From Chloroflexota bacterium (GTDB lineage Bacteria > Chloroflexota > Anaerolineae > Anaerolineales > UBA4823), in NCBI GenBank assembly GCA_030636125.1, contig DAOVXM010000232.1, positions 1-5,141 on the forward strand: a stretch of 5,141 bases of DNA. Reading direction: 5' to 3'. Shown here piece by piece: positions 1 through 5,053 of the stretch. Each line of letters begins with the position of its first letter. The stretch's first letter is position 1. A program made the translations under genes and the position numbers. The notes beneath the pieces were generated by a model. That model saw only the letters and a program-made list of their open reading frames with translations. It made no database searches and had not been told where the DNA came from.

Positions 1-1306
1 GCGCAGGTGGGTAATCAGGGTCAACCTGAAGGGCGCGTTGGAGAAAACGTTCTGCGCTACTTGTGTCGTCCAACAAGATAAGCACCTGCCCCATGGTGTC
101 CAGTACATCTGGATCGTCCGGGGCAAGGATAACAGCTTGACGGGCAGCGGGTAGACCAATTTGGCGCAAATGATATTCATGTTTTATAGAAAAAGCTGCC
201 ATGAGCCGCAGGTAAACAGGGTTGCGTGGATTCATCTCGATGGCGCTTTGGTAAGCTTGATGGGCGGCCTCAAGATCGCCGAGCATGGCATATGTATTGC
301 CAAGCTCGACCTGTAAGGCAGGGTTATCTGGGTGAAATTCGGTTGCGTTGACAAGGTAGACCAGCGCCTGGTCATAATGTCCCTGGCGTTGCCAGTACAG
401 GGCTAGAAAGATGTTAGCAGTTAACGATGCGGGATCGAGCTCCAGGGCTTTTTCCAGGTCAGACAGCGCGTTTTTCGAGTCGGCGCCAATCAAATGTTGG
501 CGAGCTTCACCCAGAAATGCCCAAGCCTCAGCGTAGTTGGGATGGTCCTGTGTTGATTGGTGAAAAGCTTCCACAGCCAGCTCCCATTCGCCGATCGAGG
601 CCAAAGCACGCCCGGCTTCCAGCTTGCTATAGGCTGGGTCATCCACATAACGAGCCGTGCGAATGCTGCTTACCAGTGTTTGGGTTGCTTCTGACAGGTT
701 GGGGTCGAGCTCAGCGGCCTGAACCAGGTGTGCTAAAGCCGCTTCAGGTTGTTGGGTAGTAAGCAGCAAACCCAGTTGATATCGCAGCTCAGCATTGGTC
801 GGCTGAAGAGCGATCAAGGCTTGTAGATCATTGATCGAGGCGGGGTAATCCTTCAGTGCCAGGTGAGTGTCTAGTAAACGGGTGTAAAGGGCGACAGATG
901 GATCCGCGAATCTCAGGGCAGTTTCCCAAGCCTGAATCGCGGTGGACAAGTCTCCCTTTTCTTGGTAAGCGTCACCCAAAGCGATTTGACCAGCAGGTGA
1001 CAGATGATTGTTGGCAGCAGCCTGTTCCAGGTAGTTGATCGCGGCAGCGGCGTCTCCTCCTTGCAGAGCATACAGCCCGGCTTTTTCCCATAGTTCGCTG
1101 CGCCAGGGGATGCGCCTTGCTATCTCAGCAAACCCCTTGGCGATTTCTATAGAAGTGCTGGATGATGAAGGGGCTTCCAAAAGATGGTGAGTCTGCCAGA
1201 GTCTCTTAGTTATTTCATGCGGGCGCGGGGCTATCCCCAGGATAGCGATAAATATCAATGGTATCAACAGGCGTAGGATGATGTCGGGTTCCAAAAAGCG
1301 TCTCAC
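1..1306 (-). CDS. TPR-repeat protein with N-terminal membrane anchor, 3' end outside window
   Basis: An open frame of 435 codons on the minus strand has no stop before the left edge, so the C-terminus is missing. It opens with a GTG at 1306-1304, 15 bases after an in-frame TAG (1324-1322); there is no ATG near the start. Residues about 9-26 form a hydrophobic segment (IILRLLIPLIFIAILGIA) preceded by two arginines, with no clear cleavage site, so it reads as a signal anchor placing the rest outside the membrane. From about residue 68 onward the protein is made of degenerate 34-residue TPR units, with typical pieces such as ALGDAYQEKGD, ALELDP and VELGNTYAMLGDLEAAHQAY. TPR arrays are protein-binding scaffolds; no enzymatic domain is visible and the partner cannot be named. 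It is divergent from the dehydrogenase operon. The repeat assignment is firm, the start codon less so. Confidence 0.85.
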   Translation of the reverse strand, partial: MRRFLEPDIILRLLIPLIFIAILGIAPRPHEITKRLWQTHHLLEAPSSSSTSIEIAKGFAEIARRIPWRSELWEKAGLYALQGGDAAAAINYLEQAAANNHLSPAGQIALGDAYQEKGDLSTAIQAWETALRFADPSVALYTRLLDTHLALKDYPASINDLQALIALQPTNAELRYQLGLLLTTQQPEAALAHLVQAAELDPNLSEATQTLVSSIRTARYVDDPAYSKLEAGRALASIGEWELAVEAFHQSTQDHPNYAEAWAFLGEARQHLIGADSKNALSDLEKALELDPASLTANIFLALYWQRQGHYDQALVYLVNATEFHPDNPALQVELGNTYAMLGDLEAAHQAYQSAIEMNPRNPVYLRLMAAFSIKHEYHLRQIGLPAARQAVILAPDDPDVLDTMGQVLILLDDTSSAERFLQRALQVDPDYPPA

Positions 1307-1313
1307 AGAGTGG

Positions 1314-1319
1314 ATTATA
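1314..1319 (-). promoter_or_regulatory. Candidate -10 box for a leaderless TPR-gene transcript
   Basis: The minus strand reads TATAAT at 1319-1314, only seven bases before the GTG at 1306. Transcription from this box would begin at or next to the start codon, and no Shine-Dalgarno sequence precedes the GTG, so the message may be leaderless. A perfect TTGACA lies at 1336-1331, but the 11-bp gap is too short for a normal sigma70 pair; the hexamer at the usual 17-bp spacing (TCATCC) is poor. The box is seen directly; its use as a promoter is inferred. Confidence 0.4.
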
Positions 1320-1326
1320 GCCTATT

Positions 1327-1494
1327 GCTTTGTCAAGGATGAAAGTTTCATTCGAAATCCGGGTTACTAGTGTTGCGCGGCGAAAGTGACTCTATAGTTT
1401 GGTAATCATGGCGCAACACTTTAAGCAGTTGGGTAGGAAGCAATTGAAACCACCGATGTATTTAGACCCAACTGCACTACACCCTTGACAAAGC
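1327..1494. repeat. 12-bp perfect inverted repeat pair, widely spaced
   Basis: GCTTTGTCAAGG at 1327-1338 is the exact reverse complement of CCTTGACAAAGC at 1483-1494, with 144 bases between. The left arm lies in the TPR promoter zone and contains its TTGACA on the minus strand. The right arm lies at the 17-base insertion that interrupts the mosaic inverted repeat and shares its last two bases (GC) with the arm at 1493-1504. A 12-bp match this close is unlikely by chance and suggests a local inverted duplication. Confidence 0.6.
1369..1420 (+). repeat. 52-bp palindrome-ended repeat, copy 1
   Basis: The unit begins AGTGTTGCGC and ends GCGCAACACT, perfect 10-bp inverted ends around a 32-base core that includes GTGACTCTATAGTTTGG. 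A second copy in opposite orientation lies at 4925-4976. The two match at 49 of 52 positions and the similarity stops at the ends, which marks this as a discrete unit rather than part of a long duplication. The core shows little internal pairing, so as RNA or single-stranded DNA it would be a 10-bp stem with a large loop. No target-site duplication is obvious. It is too short to encode a transposase. Confidence 0.85.
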
Positions 1495-1504
1495 TTAAAG
1501 TGTT
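1415..1504. repeat. Nested inverted repeat with competing inner stem
   Basis: The outer arms AACACTTTAAGC (1415-1426) and GCTTAAAGTGTT (1493-1504) are perfect 12-bp complements. The inner arms GCAGTTGGGT (1425-1434) and ACCCAACTGC (1466-1475) are perfect 10-bp complements around a 31-base spacer, 51 bp in total. On the left the two arms are contiguous; on the right they are split by 17 bases (1476-1492) containing TTGACA. The outer left arm also overlaps the right end of the 52-bp repeat, and the outer right arm overlaps the next unit, so these stems are mutually exclusive with their neighbours. Confidence 0.8.
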
Positions 1505-1551
1505 CCGTCCACGATCTATTTTTACTAAACAAACACAATTTACGGAACACT
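1499..1551. repeat. 53-bp palindrome-ended unit related to the 52-bp repeat
   Basis: AGTGTTCCGT (1499-1508) and ACGGAACACT (1542-1551) are perfect 10-bp inverted arms around a 33-base AT-rich spacer. The outer six bases of each arm (AGTGTT and AACACT) are the same as in the 52-bp repeat, while the inner four differ but still pair. The spacer does not align with that of the 52-bp repeat. This looks like a diverged or chimeric relative with the same geometry. Confidence 0.75.
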
Positions 1552-1554
1552 ATG

Positions 1555-1629
1555 TGATTGGTGGTGAAGGATTAATATCATATTGATCATAAAATCACCG
1601 CAGCCTGAGCAGTTACAATTCACCAATCA
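1555..1629. repeat. 9-bp inverted repeat with long spacer
   Basis: TGATTGGTG (1555-1563) and CACCAATCA (1621-1629) are perfect complements 57 bases apart. A second pair, ATAAAATCA (1589-1597) and TGATTTTAT (1656-1664), interleaves with it, so both could pair only as a pseudoknot-like fold. The spacer is AT-rich. Nine-base arms at this distance are weaker evidence than the neighbouring units, and part of the match could be chance. Confidence 0.45.
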
Positions 1630-1634
1630 GATAA

Positions 1635-1686
1635 GCAATCGGCGGATGCGGGCTTTGATTTTATCTTGTTTCACTCCGCTGATTGC
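1635..1686. repeat. 52-bp inverted-repeat unit, 11-bp arms
   Basis: GCAATCGGCGG (1635-1645) pairs with CCGCTGATTGC (1676-1686) over 11 positions, ten Watson-Crick and one G-T, around a 30-base spacer. Total length and arm length match the other units in this region, although the sequence is unrelated to the AGTGTT type. The start GCAA and end TTGC are shared with the unit at 5054-5103. It lies about 50 bases upstream of the -35 box of the operon promoter. Confidence 0.65.
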
Positions 1687-1700
1687 ACAATGCCATGAGG

Positions 1701-1712
1701 GTAACCAGTTAC
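1701..1712. promoter_or_regulatory. Small dyad upstream of the operon promoter, possible operator
   Basis: GTAACCAGTTAC is a perfect 5-bp inverted repeat around a 2-base centre. Its midpoint lies about 65 bases upstream of the predicted transcription start near 1772, a distance used by some activators. No known regulator consensus is matched; function is inferred from position and symmetry only. Confidence 0.25.
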
Positions 1713-1723
1713 TGTGGGAAATG

Positions 1724-1735
1724 TGACATATGCCA
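1724..1735. promoter_or_regulatory. Imperfect palindrome abutting the -35 box, possible operator
   Basis: TGACATATGCCA pairs with itself at five of six positions around a central CATATG. It ends one base before the -35 hexamer at 1737, so a bound protein could contact or block RNA polymerase. The regulator is unknown and chance symmetry is possible. Confidence 0.2.
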
Positions 1736-1736
1736 G

Positions 1737-1765
1737 TTGTCCATGTACTATGGATTGAATATAAT
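1737..1765 (+). promoter_or_regulatory. Sigma70-type promoter of the acyl-CoA dehydrogenase-etfBA operon
   Basis: A -35 hexamer TTGTCC (1737-1742) and a perfect -10 TATAAT (1760-1765) are separated by 17 bases, the optimal spacing. The predicted transcription start is near 1772, giving a leader of about 32 bases. The leader contains AGGAG at 1791-1795, eight bases before the dehydrogenase ATG. This is the best promoter in the window and should drive all three rightward genes. Confidence 0.75.
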
Positions 1766-1803
1766 ATGGAAACGATTATCCCCGATATTCAGGAGTTGAC
1801 GGA

Positions 1804-3012
1804 ATGGACTTTGCCCTGAACGATGAACAACGCATGGTACAACAAATGGTGCGGGATTTTGCCCAAAAAGAAGTGGCTCCAATTATCAAGGAGTACGATC
1901 GTAAGCAGGATATGGCGCCGTTTGTCCTACCACGTATGGCCGAGTTGGGCATTTTAGGGATATGCTTCCCAGTTCGTTACGGTGGGCAGGGGATGGATTA
2001 TATATCTCTAGGCTTGGCCTGTGAGGAATTGGAGGCAGTGGATAGCACATTGCGCGTGGTCATGTCGGTGCATGTGGGGTTAAATAGCATGGGGTTATTG
2101 CAATGGGCCACGGAGGAACAGAAACAACGTTTATTGGTGCCACAAGCAAAGGGTGAAAAAATCGCCAGCTTTGGATTGACAGAACCGGGCGCGGGTACGG
2201 ATGTGGCGGGGATGGCTAGCACGGCGCGCCGCGATGGTGATGTGTATGTGCTTAATGGTGAGAAGATGTGGATTTCTCTGGCGACGAAGGCGCACACTTC
2301 TTTGGTTGTAGCGCGAACGAACCCAGAGGCTCCCAATCCACATGAAGGGCTTTCAGCTTTTTTGGTGGAGCTGGATTCCCCCGGCGTGACAACCGGGGAT
2401 ATTCATGGCAAGTTGGGAGTACGCGCTGGTTCGACAGGCTGGATCGCTTTTCAGGACGTGCGCGTCCCCGCTGAGAACCGCATTGGAGAGGAAGGGGAAG
2501 GCTTCAAGATCGCTATGTCTTGCCTGGACAACGGGCGTTACACCGTTGCTGCTGGGGCAACCGGGTTGATCCGCGCCAGCCTGGACGCTAGTGTGCGTTA
2601 TGCCAATGAGAGAAAGGCTTTTGGCCGCGAGATCGGTAAATTCCAGTTGGTTCAGCAGAAAATTGCCCACATGGTACAATTTTATGACGCGGCTCGTTTG
2701 CTTTACCTGCGTGCTGGCTGGATGAAGAATGAAGGAATGCGCAACACGCGCGAGACATCTGTGGCAAAATGGTTCGCCACAGACACATCATTCGAGGCGG
2801 CTGCGGAAGCTATTCAGGTTCACGGTGCGTACGGTTACAGCGATGAGTATGATGTCGAGCGCTATCTGCGTAATGCCAAAGGGGCGATAATCTATGAAGG
2901 CACCAGCGAGGTTCACCAATTGATGCAAGCTGGATACGCCCTGGGCTATCGGAAAGATGGGCCCTTACGAAAAGAATTGCCTGCCTATGATCCCGAAACA
3001 TGGCAGGACTAA
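1804..3012 (+). CDS. Acyl-CoA dehydrogenase, glutaryl-CoA-dehydrogenase-like
   Basis: This 402-residue flavoenzyme has the full length of the acyl-CoA dehydrogenase family. It should introduce an alpha-beta double bond into a CoA thioester and pass electrons from FAD to the ETF encoded next to it. The family's first signature is intact at residues 124-136 (GLTEPGAGTDVAG). The second, about 338-357, is kept except for Ala at 342 where Gly or Ser is usual. The catalytic base is E365 in IYEGT, and the FAD-contacting RKAFG is at 270-274. The segment ELEAVDSTLRVVMSVH (75-90) resembles glutaryl-CoA dehydrogenases: R84 and E77 align with residues that in that family hold the distal carboxylate, and Y364 precedes the catalytic Glu. 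A neighbouring Ser of the human enzyme is V85 here, so substrate and decarboxylating ability remain open. AGGAG at 1791-1795 supports the ATG. First gene of the operon; probably cytoplasmic. Confidence 0.95.
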   Translation: MDFALNDEQRMVQQMVRDFAQKEVAPIIKEYDRKQDMAPFVLPRMAELGILGICFPVRYGGQGMDYISLGLACEELEAVDSTLRVVMSVHVGLNSMGLLQWATEEQKQRLLVPQAKGEKIASFGLTEPGAGTDVAGMASTARRDGDVYVLNGEKMWISLATKAHTSLVVARTNPEAPNPHEGLSAFLVELDSPGVTTGDIHGKLGVRAGSTGWIAFQDVRVPAENRIGEEGEGFKIAMSCLDNGRYTVAAGATGLIRASLDASVRYANERKAFGREIGKFQLVQQKIAHMVQFYDAARLLYLRAGWMKNEGMRNTRETSVAKWFATDTSFEAAAEAIQVHGAYGYSDEYDVERYLRNAKGAIIYEGTSEVHQLMQAGYALGYRKDGPLRKELPAYDPETWQD

Positions 3013-3020
3013 GTCCTTTG

Positions 3021-3044
3021 CAGAGAGAGCCTTAGCTCTCTCTG
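3021..3044 (+). other. Intercistronic hairpin between dehydrogenase and etfB
   Basis: CAGAGAGAGC (3021-3030) and GCTCTCTCTG (3035-3044) form a perfect 10-bp stem with a four-base loop CTTA, nine bases after the dehydrogenase stop. The following bases (TTCCAGGCTGAG) are not a U tract, so it is not a standard rho-independent terminator. It more likely protects or separates the upstream mRNA segment, or causes partial attenuation, so that dehydrogenase and ETF levels can differ. The structure is seen directly; the role is inferred. Confidence 0.7.
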
Positions 3045-3085
3045 TTCCAGGCTGAGTTGTTCAAACGTTTATCTACTACTAAACA

Positions 3086-3092
3086 TGGAGGT
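3086..3092 (+). promoter_or_regulatory. Shine-Dalgarno that sets a TTG start for etfB
   Basis: TGGAGGT at 3086-3092 is a strong ribosome-binding site, with GGAGG ending five bases before the in-frame TTG at 3097. The upstream ATG at 3085 overlaps this site and has no Shine-Dalgarno of its own. Starting at TTG gives MKIVVCVKQVPD, the usual N-terminus of EtfB, which supports TTG as the real start. Confidence 0.7.
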
Positions 3093-3096
3093 TGCT

Positions 3097-3876
3097 TTGA
3101 AAATCGTAGTGTGTGTCAAACAAGTGCCTGATTCTGCCGCGAAGGTCGTGGTGGAAGATGGACAAGTGACCTGGGGAGATGCACCGCTGGTGATCAATCC
3201 CTGGGATGAATACGCCGTTGAGGCTGCTTTGCTACAAAAGGAGGCTCAAGGCGCAGATGTTTTCGCTGTGACGATGGGTGATGAGGGCGCAAAAGACGCT
3301 CTTAAACATGCGTTGGCGATGGGGTGTAGTGAGGCCATTTTTGTCTCGGACCCGGAGTTAGCGGGCGCGGATAGCCAGGCGGTTGCCAAGGTTTTAGCCG
3401 CGGCGATCCAAAAGATAGGGGACGTGGATGTGACTTTCTTTGGAAAGCAAGCCATCGACGGCGATATGGGCGTTACTGCTGCCCAAACGGCACGCTCCTT
3501 GGGTTGGCCCATGCTCAGTCTTACTTCGGTGATCGAATCATTAGATCCAGGCGCTGGCACGATCCGGGTGGCGCGTTCCACAGAAGAGGGGCAACAGGTG
3601 GTGGATTCAAAGTTGCCTGCGGTTGTCAGCGTAGGTAAAGATTTTGCTGAGCCGCGTTATCCATCTTTTATGGGTATTCGAAAAGCCTCCCGGGCCGATA
3701 TTCCAACTTGGTCGTTGGCGGACTTGGGCGTTTCTGCCCCTACCTCGGCGGTACAATGGCCGGAGGTAAGCAATCCACCCGCACGGGAGATCACAACCGA
3801 GCAGGTCACAGGCGATAGCCCACAGGAGATCGCCGAAAAATTAGCCGATAAAATCTTGGCGGAGAAGGTGCTGTAA
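3097..3876 (+). CDS. etfB: Electron transfer flavoprotein beta subunit
   Basis: EtfB is the smaller subunit of the FAD-containing heterodimer that takes electrons from acyl-CoA dehydrogenases. From the TTG it has 259 residues, normal for the family. It starts MKIVVCVKQVPD, the first strand and nucleotide-binding loop. NPWDEYAVEAAL (about 34-45) and GKQAIDGD (116-123) are family hallmarks, and the late segment VARSTEEGQQVVDSKLPAVVSV (158-179) approximates the ETF-beta signature, followed by EPRYPS. In classical ETFs this subunit binds AMP; in electron-bifurcating ETFs it binds a second FAD. QAIDGD is seen in bifurcating relatives, but the sequence alone does not decide. It lies 84 bases after the dehydrogenase and overlaps etfA by one base. 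An alternative start at ATG 3085 would add four residues (MEVA). Confidence 0.95.
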   Translation: MKIVVCVKQVPDSAAKVVVEDGQVTWGDAPLVINPWDEYAVEAALLQKEAQGADVFAVTMGDEGAKDALKHALAMGCSEAIFVSDPELAGADSQAVAKVLAAAIQKIGDVDVTFFGKQAIDGDMGVTAAQTARSLGWPMLSLTSVIESLDPGAGTIRVARSTEEGQQVVDSKLPAVVSVGKDFAEPRYPSFMGIRKASRADIPTWSLADLGVSAPTSAVQWPEVSNPPAREITTEQVTGDSPQEIAEKLADKILAEKVL

Positions 3877-4919
3877 TGAGCAACAAAGTATGGGTTTATA
3901 TCGATCAGTTTAAAGGACAGGTTCATCCCGCTTCGTGGGAAGCCATAGGAGCCGGGCGCAGCCTGGCGGAGAAGCTGGGTGGTGGTGTTACTGCCTTGGT
4001 CTTTGGACCTCAGGCAGGGGGAGTGGCGAACGACGCTTTTTTATATGGGGCCGACGAAGTGTTATTTGCCGACGATGCCACATTAGAGGAATATCGTCCT
4101 GAACCTTTTGTCTCGTTGATTGCCAAGCTGGCTAAGGATTCCCTCCCTGAGGTGTTATTATTCCCTACGACCACTCGAGGCCGCGAGCTGGCCGCGATGA
4201 GTAGCATAGACCTGGAAACCGGCGTGCTTCCAGATGTGACAGCTTTAGAGGTGGAGGATGGGCGTATAGTGGCGACCCGACCGGTGTATGCGGGCAAGTT
4301 GCTCTCCAAAGTTATCTGCACAACACTGCCACAGATCGTTACCACGCGCATTCGTGCTTTTACCGCTCCGGAAGCGGACTCCTCTCGCTCTGGAACGCCG
4401 ACCAAGGTAGAGGCCGTCGCGGCAGAAGACGCTATTGCCACCAAGGTTGTAGAGTATGCTGAGCGTGGAGGTGGTGTGAGCCTGGCTGACGCCTCAGTGA
4501 TCGTCTCTGGTGGGCGAGGTGTTTCCAATAATCCTGCCCTGGAGCCACCAGGAGGCATGGACGAAAAAGAGGCTGAAACCTGGCGGGCGCAACAAGGCTT
4601 CAAGTTAATCGGTGAATTAGCTGAAACCCTGGGTGCTGCTGTGGGTGCCAGCCGGGCTGCGGTAGACGCCGGTTACATCCCTTACGAGCACCAGGTGGGC
4701 CAGACCGGAAAAGTGGTCTCGCCAGACCTGTATATTGCTTGTGGAATCTCTGGGGCGATCCAGCACCAGGCCGGGATGCGCACCAGCAAGGTGATCGTAG
4801 CCATCAATAAGGACCCAGAAGCTCCGATCTTTAAGATGGCGCGCTTTGGTGTGGTGGGAGATTTGTACGATATCGTCCCCCCACTGGCGGAGGCTTTACG
4901 CCAGCGACTGGGTCAGTAA
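3876..4919 (+). CDS. etfA: Electron transfer flavoprotein alpha subunit
   Basis: EtfA carries the main FAD of the ETF heterodimer and relays electrons from the dehydrogenase to a quinone oxidoreductase or other acceptor. It has 347 residues. The N-terminal alpha/beta domain (about 1-200) is followed by the FAD domain, which begins with VIVSGGRG (208-215). FAD-contacting motifs are GASRAAVDAGY (257-267), VGQTGK (274-279) and QHQAG (296-300). The PROSITE-type ETF-alpha signature from LYIACGISG through AIN (285-311) fits every position. Compared with human ETFA, about 20 extra residues lie between SGGRG and FKL (roughly 216-240, Pro- and Glu-rich), which is unusual. Its ATG shares the final A of the etfB stop (TAATG), with GGAGAAGG at 3861-3868 as the ribosome site, so the two subunits are translationally coupled for equal output. 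Confidence 0.97.
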   Translation: MSNKVWVYIDQFKGQVHPASWEAIGAGRSLAEKLGGGVTALVFGPQAGGVANDAFLYGADEVLFADDATLEEYRPEPFVSLIAKLAKDSLPEVLLFPTTTRGRELAAMSSIDLETGVLPDVTALEVEDGRIVATRPVYAGKLLSKVICTTLPQIVTTRIRAFTAPEADSSRSGTPTKVEAVAAEDAIATKVVEYAERGGGVSLADASVIVSGGRGVSNNPALEPPGGMDEKEAETWRAQQGFKLIGELAETLGAAVGASRAAVDAGYIPYEHQVGQTGKVVSPDLYIACGISGAIQHQAGMRTSKVIVAINKDPEAPIFKMARFGVVGDLYDIVPPLAEALRQRLGQ

Positions 4920-4924
4920 TCTCT

Positions 4925-4976
4925 AGAGTTGCGCCATTATTTCCAAACTATAGAGTCACTTTCGCCGCGCAACACT
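4925..4976 (-). repeat. 52-bp palindrome-ended repeat, copy 2 (inverted)
   Basis: Read on the minus strand this copy starts AGTGTTGCGC, carries the same GTGACTCTATAGTTTGG core, and ends GCGCAACTCT. It differs from copy 1 (1369-1420) at three of 52 positions: two in the core near the right end and one in the terminal arm. It starts five bases after the etfA stop and precedes the terminator, so it should be transcribed in the 3' untranslated region. Flanking bases share no extended similarity with those of copy 1. Confidence 0.85.
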
Positions 4977-4986
4977 TAGTTAATAC

Positions 4987-5032
4987 CACCTTCCTGTTAC
5001 CAACCTGGCAGCGGGAAGGTGTTTGTTTATTT
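4987..5032 (+). terminator. Rho-independent terminator of the etfBA operon
   Basis: CACCTTCC (4987-4994) pairs perfectly with GGAAGGTG (5014-5021), with a 19-base loop that can form a few further pairs. It is followed at once by TTTGTTTATTT (5022-5032), nine T in eleven. It lies 67 bases after the etfA stop and ends the rightward transcription unit. The loop is longer than in a textbook terminator, which lowers confidence a little. Confidence 0.7.
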
Positions 5033-5053
5033 AATGATGTTGTTGGTGGATAT

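Larger units (their letters stand above)
1307..1803. other. Divergent intergenic region rich in inverted repeats
   Basis: This stretch of about 500 bases separates the divergent TPR gene and dehydrogenase operon and holds no convincing gene. From left to right it contains a TATAAT box for the leftward gene, one copy of a 52-bp repeat (1369-1420), a mosaic inverted repeat (1369-1551), further stem-forming pairs at 1555-1629 and 1635-1686, two small dyads at 1701-1712 and 1724-1735, and the rightward promoter at 1737-1765. All the large inverted repeats lie upstream of the rightward promoter, so they are not expected in the operon mRNA. They could act as DNA structures, protein-binding sites, or parts of an unrecognised RNA. 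Confidence 0.8.

Noticed and set aside
427..1038. Plus-strand open frames at 427-759 and 856-1038
   Set aside because: They lie opposite the continuous minus-strand TPR frame, which has clear repeat structure; the plus-strand proteins have no recognisable features and no ribosome sites.
1428..1472. Integron attC-like boxes GTTGGGT and ACCCAAC
   Set aside because: The two boxes fit the core and inverse-core consensus, but their order is reversed relative to an attC site, the interior is not self-complementary as attC requires, and no integrase or cassette gene is present.
1408..1488. Short 26-codon open frame starting at an ATG in the right part of the 52-bp repeat
   Set aside because: There is no Shine-Dalgarno, it runs through inverted-repeat arms, and the equivalent ATG in the second repeat copy meets a TAG after four codons.
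1485..1520. Rightward promoter using TTGACA at 1485-1490
   Set aside because: No acceptable -10 hexamer occurs 16-18 bases downstream; the nearest T-rich match is about 24 bases away.
3057..3082. Internal promoter for etfB with TTGTTC and TACTAA
   Set aside because: The spacing of 14 bases is short and the -10 is weak, so co-transcription with the dehydrogenase is the simpler reading.
1998..4603. Minus-strand open frames beneath the dehydrogenase, etfB and etfA
   Set aside because: They are antisense to well-supported family genes, lack ribosome sites and encode no recognisable domains.
1369..4976. A conventional insertion sequence or composite transposon with the 52-bp copies as its ends
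   Set aside because: No transposase or recombinase lies between the copies, the cargo is an ordinary metabolic operon, and no target-site duplication is evident outside them.
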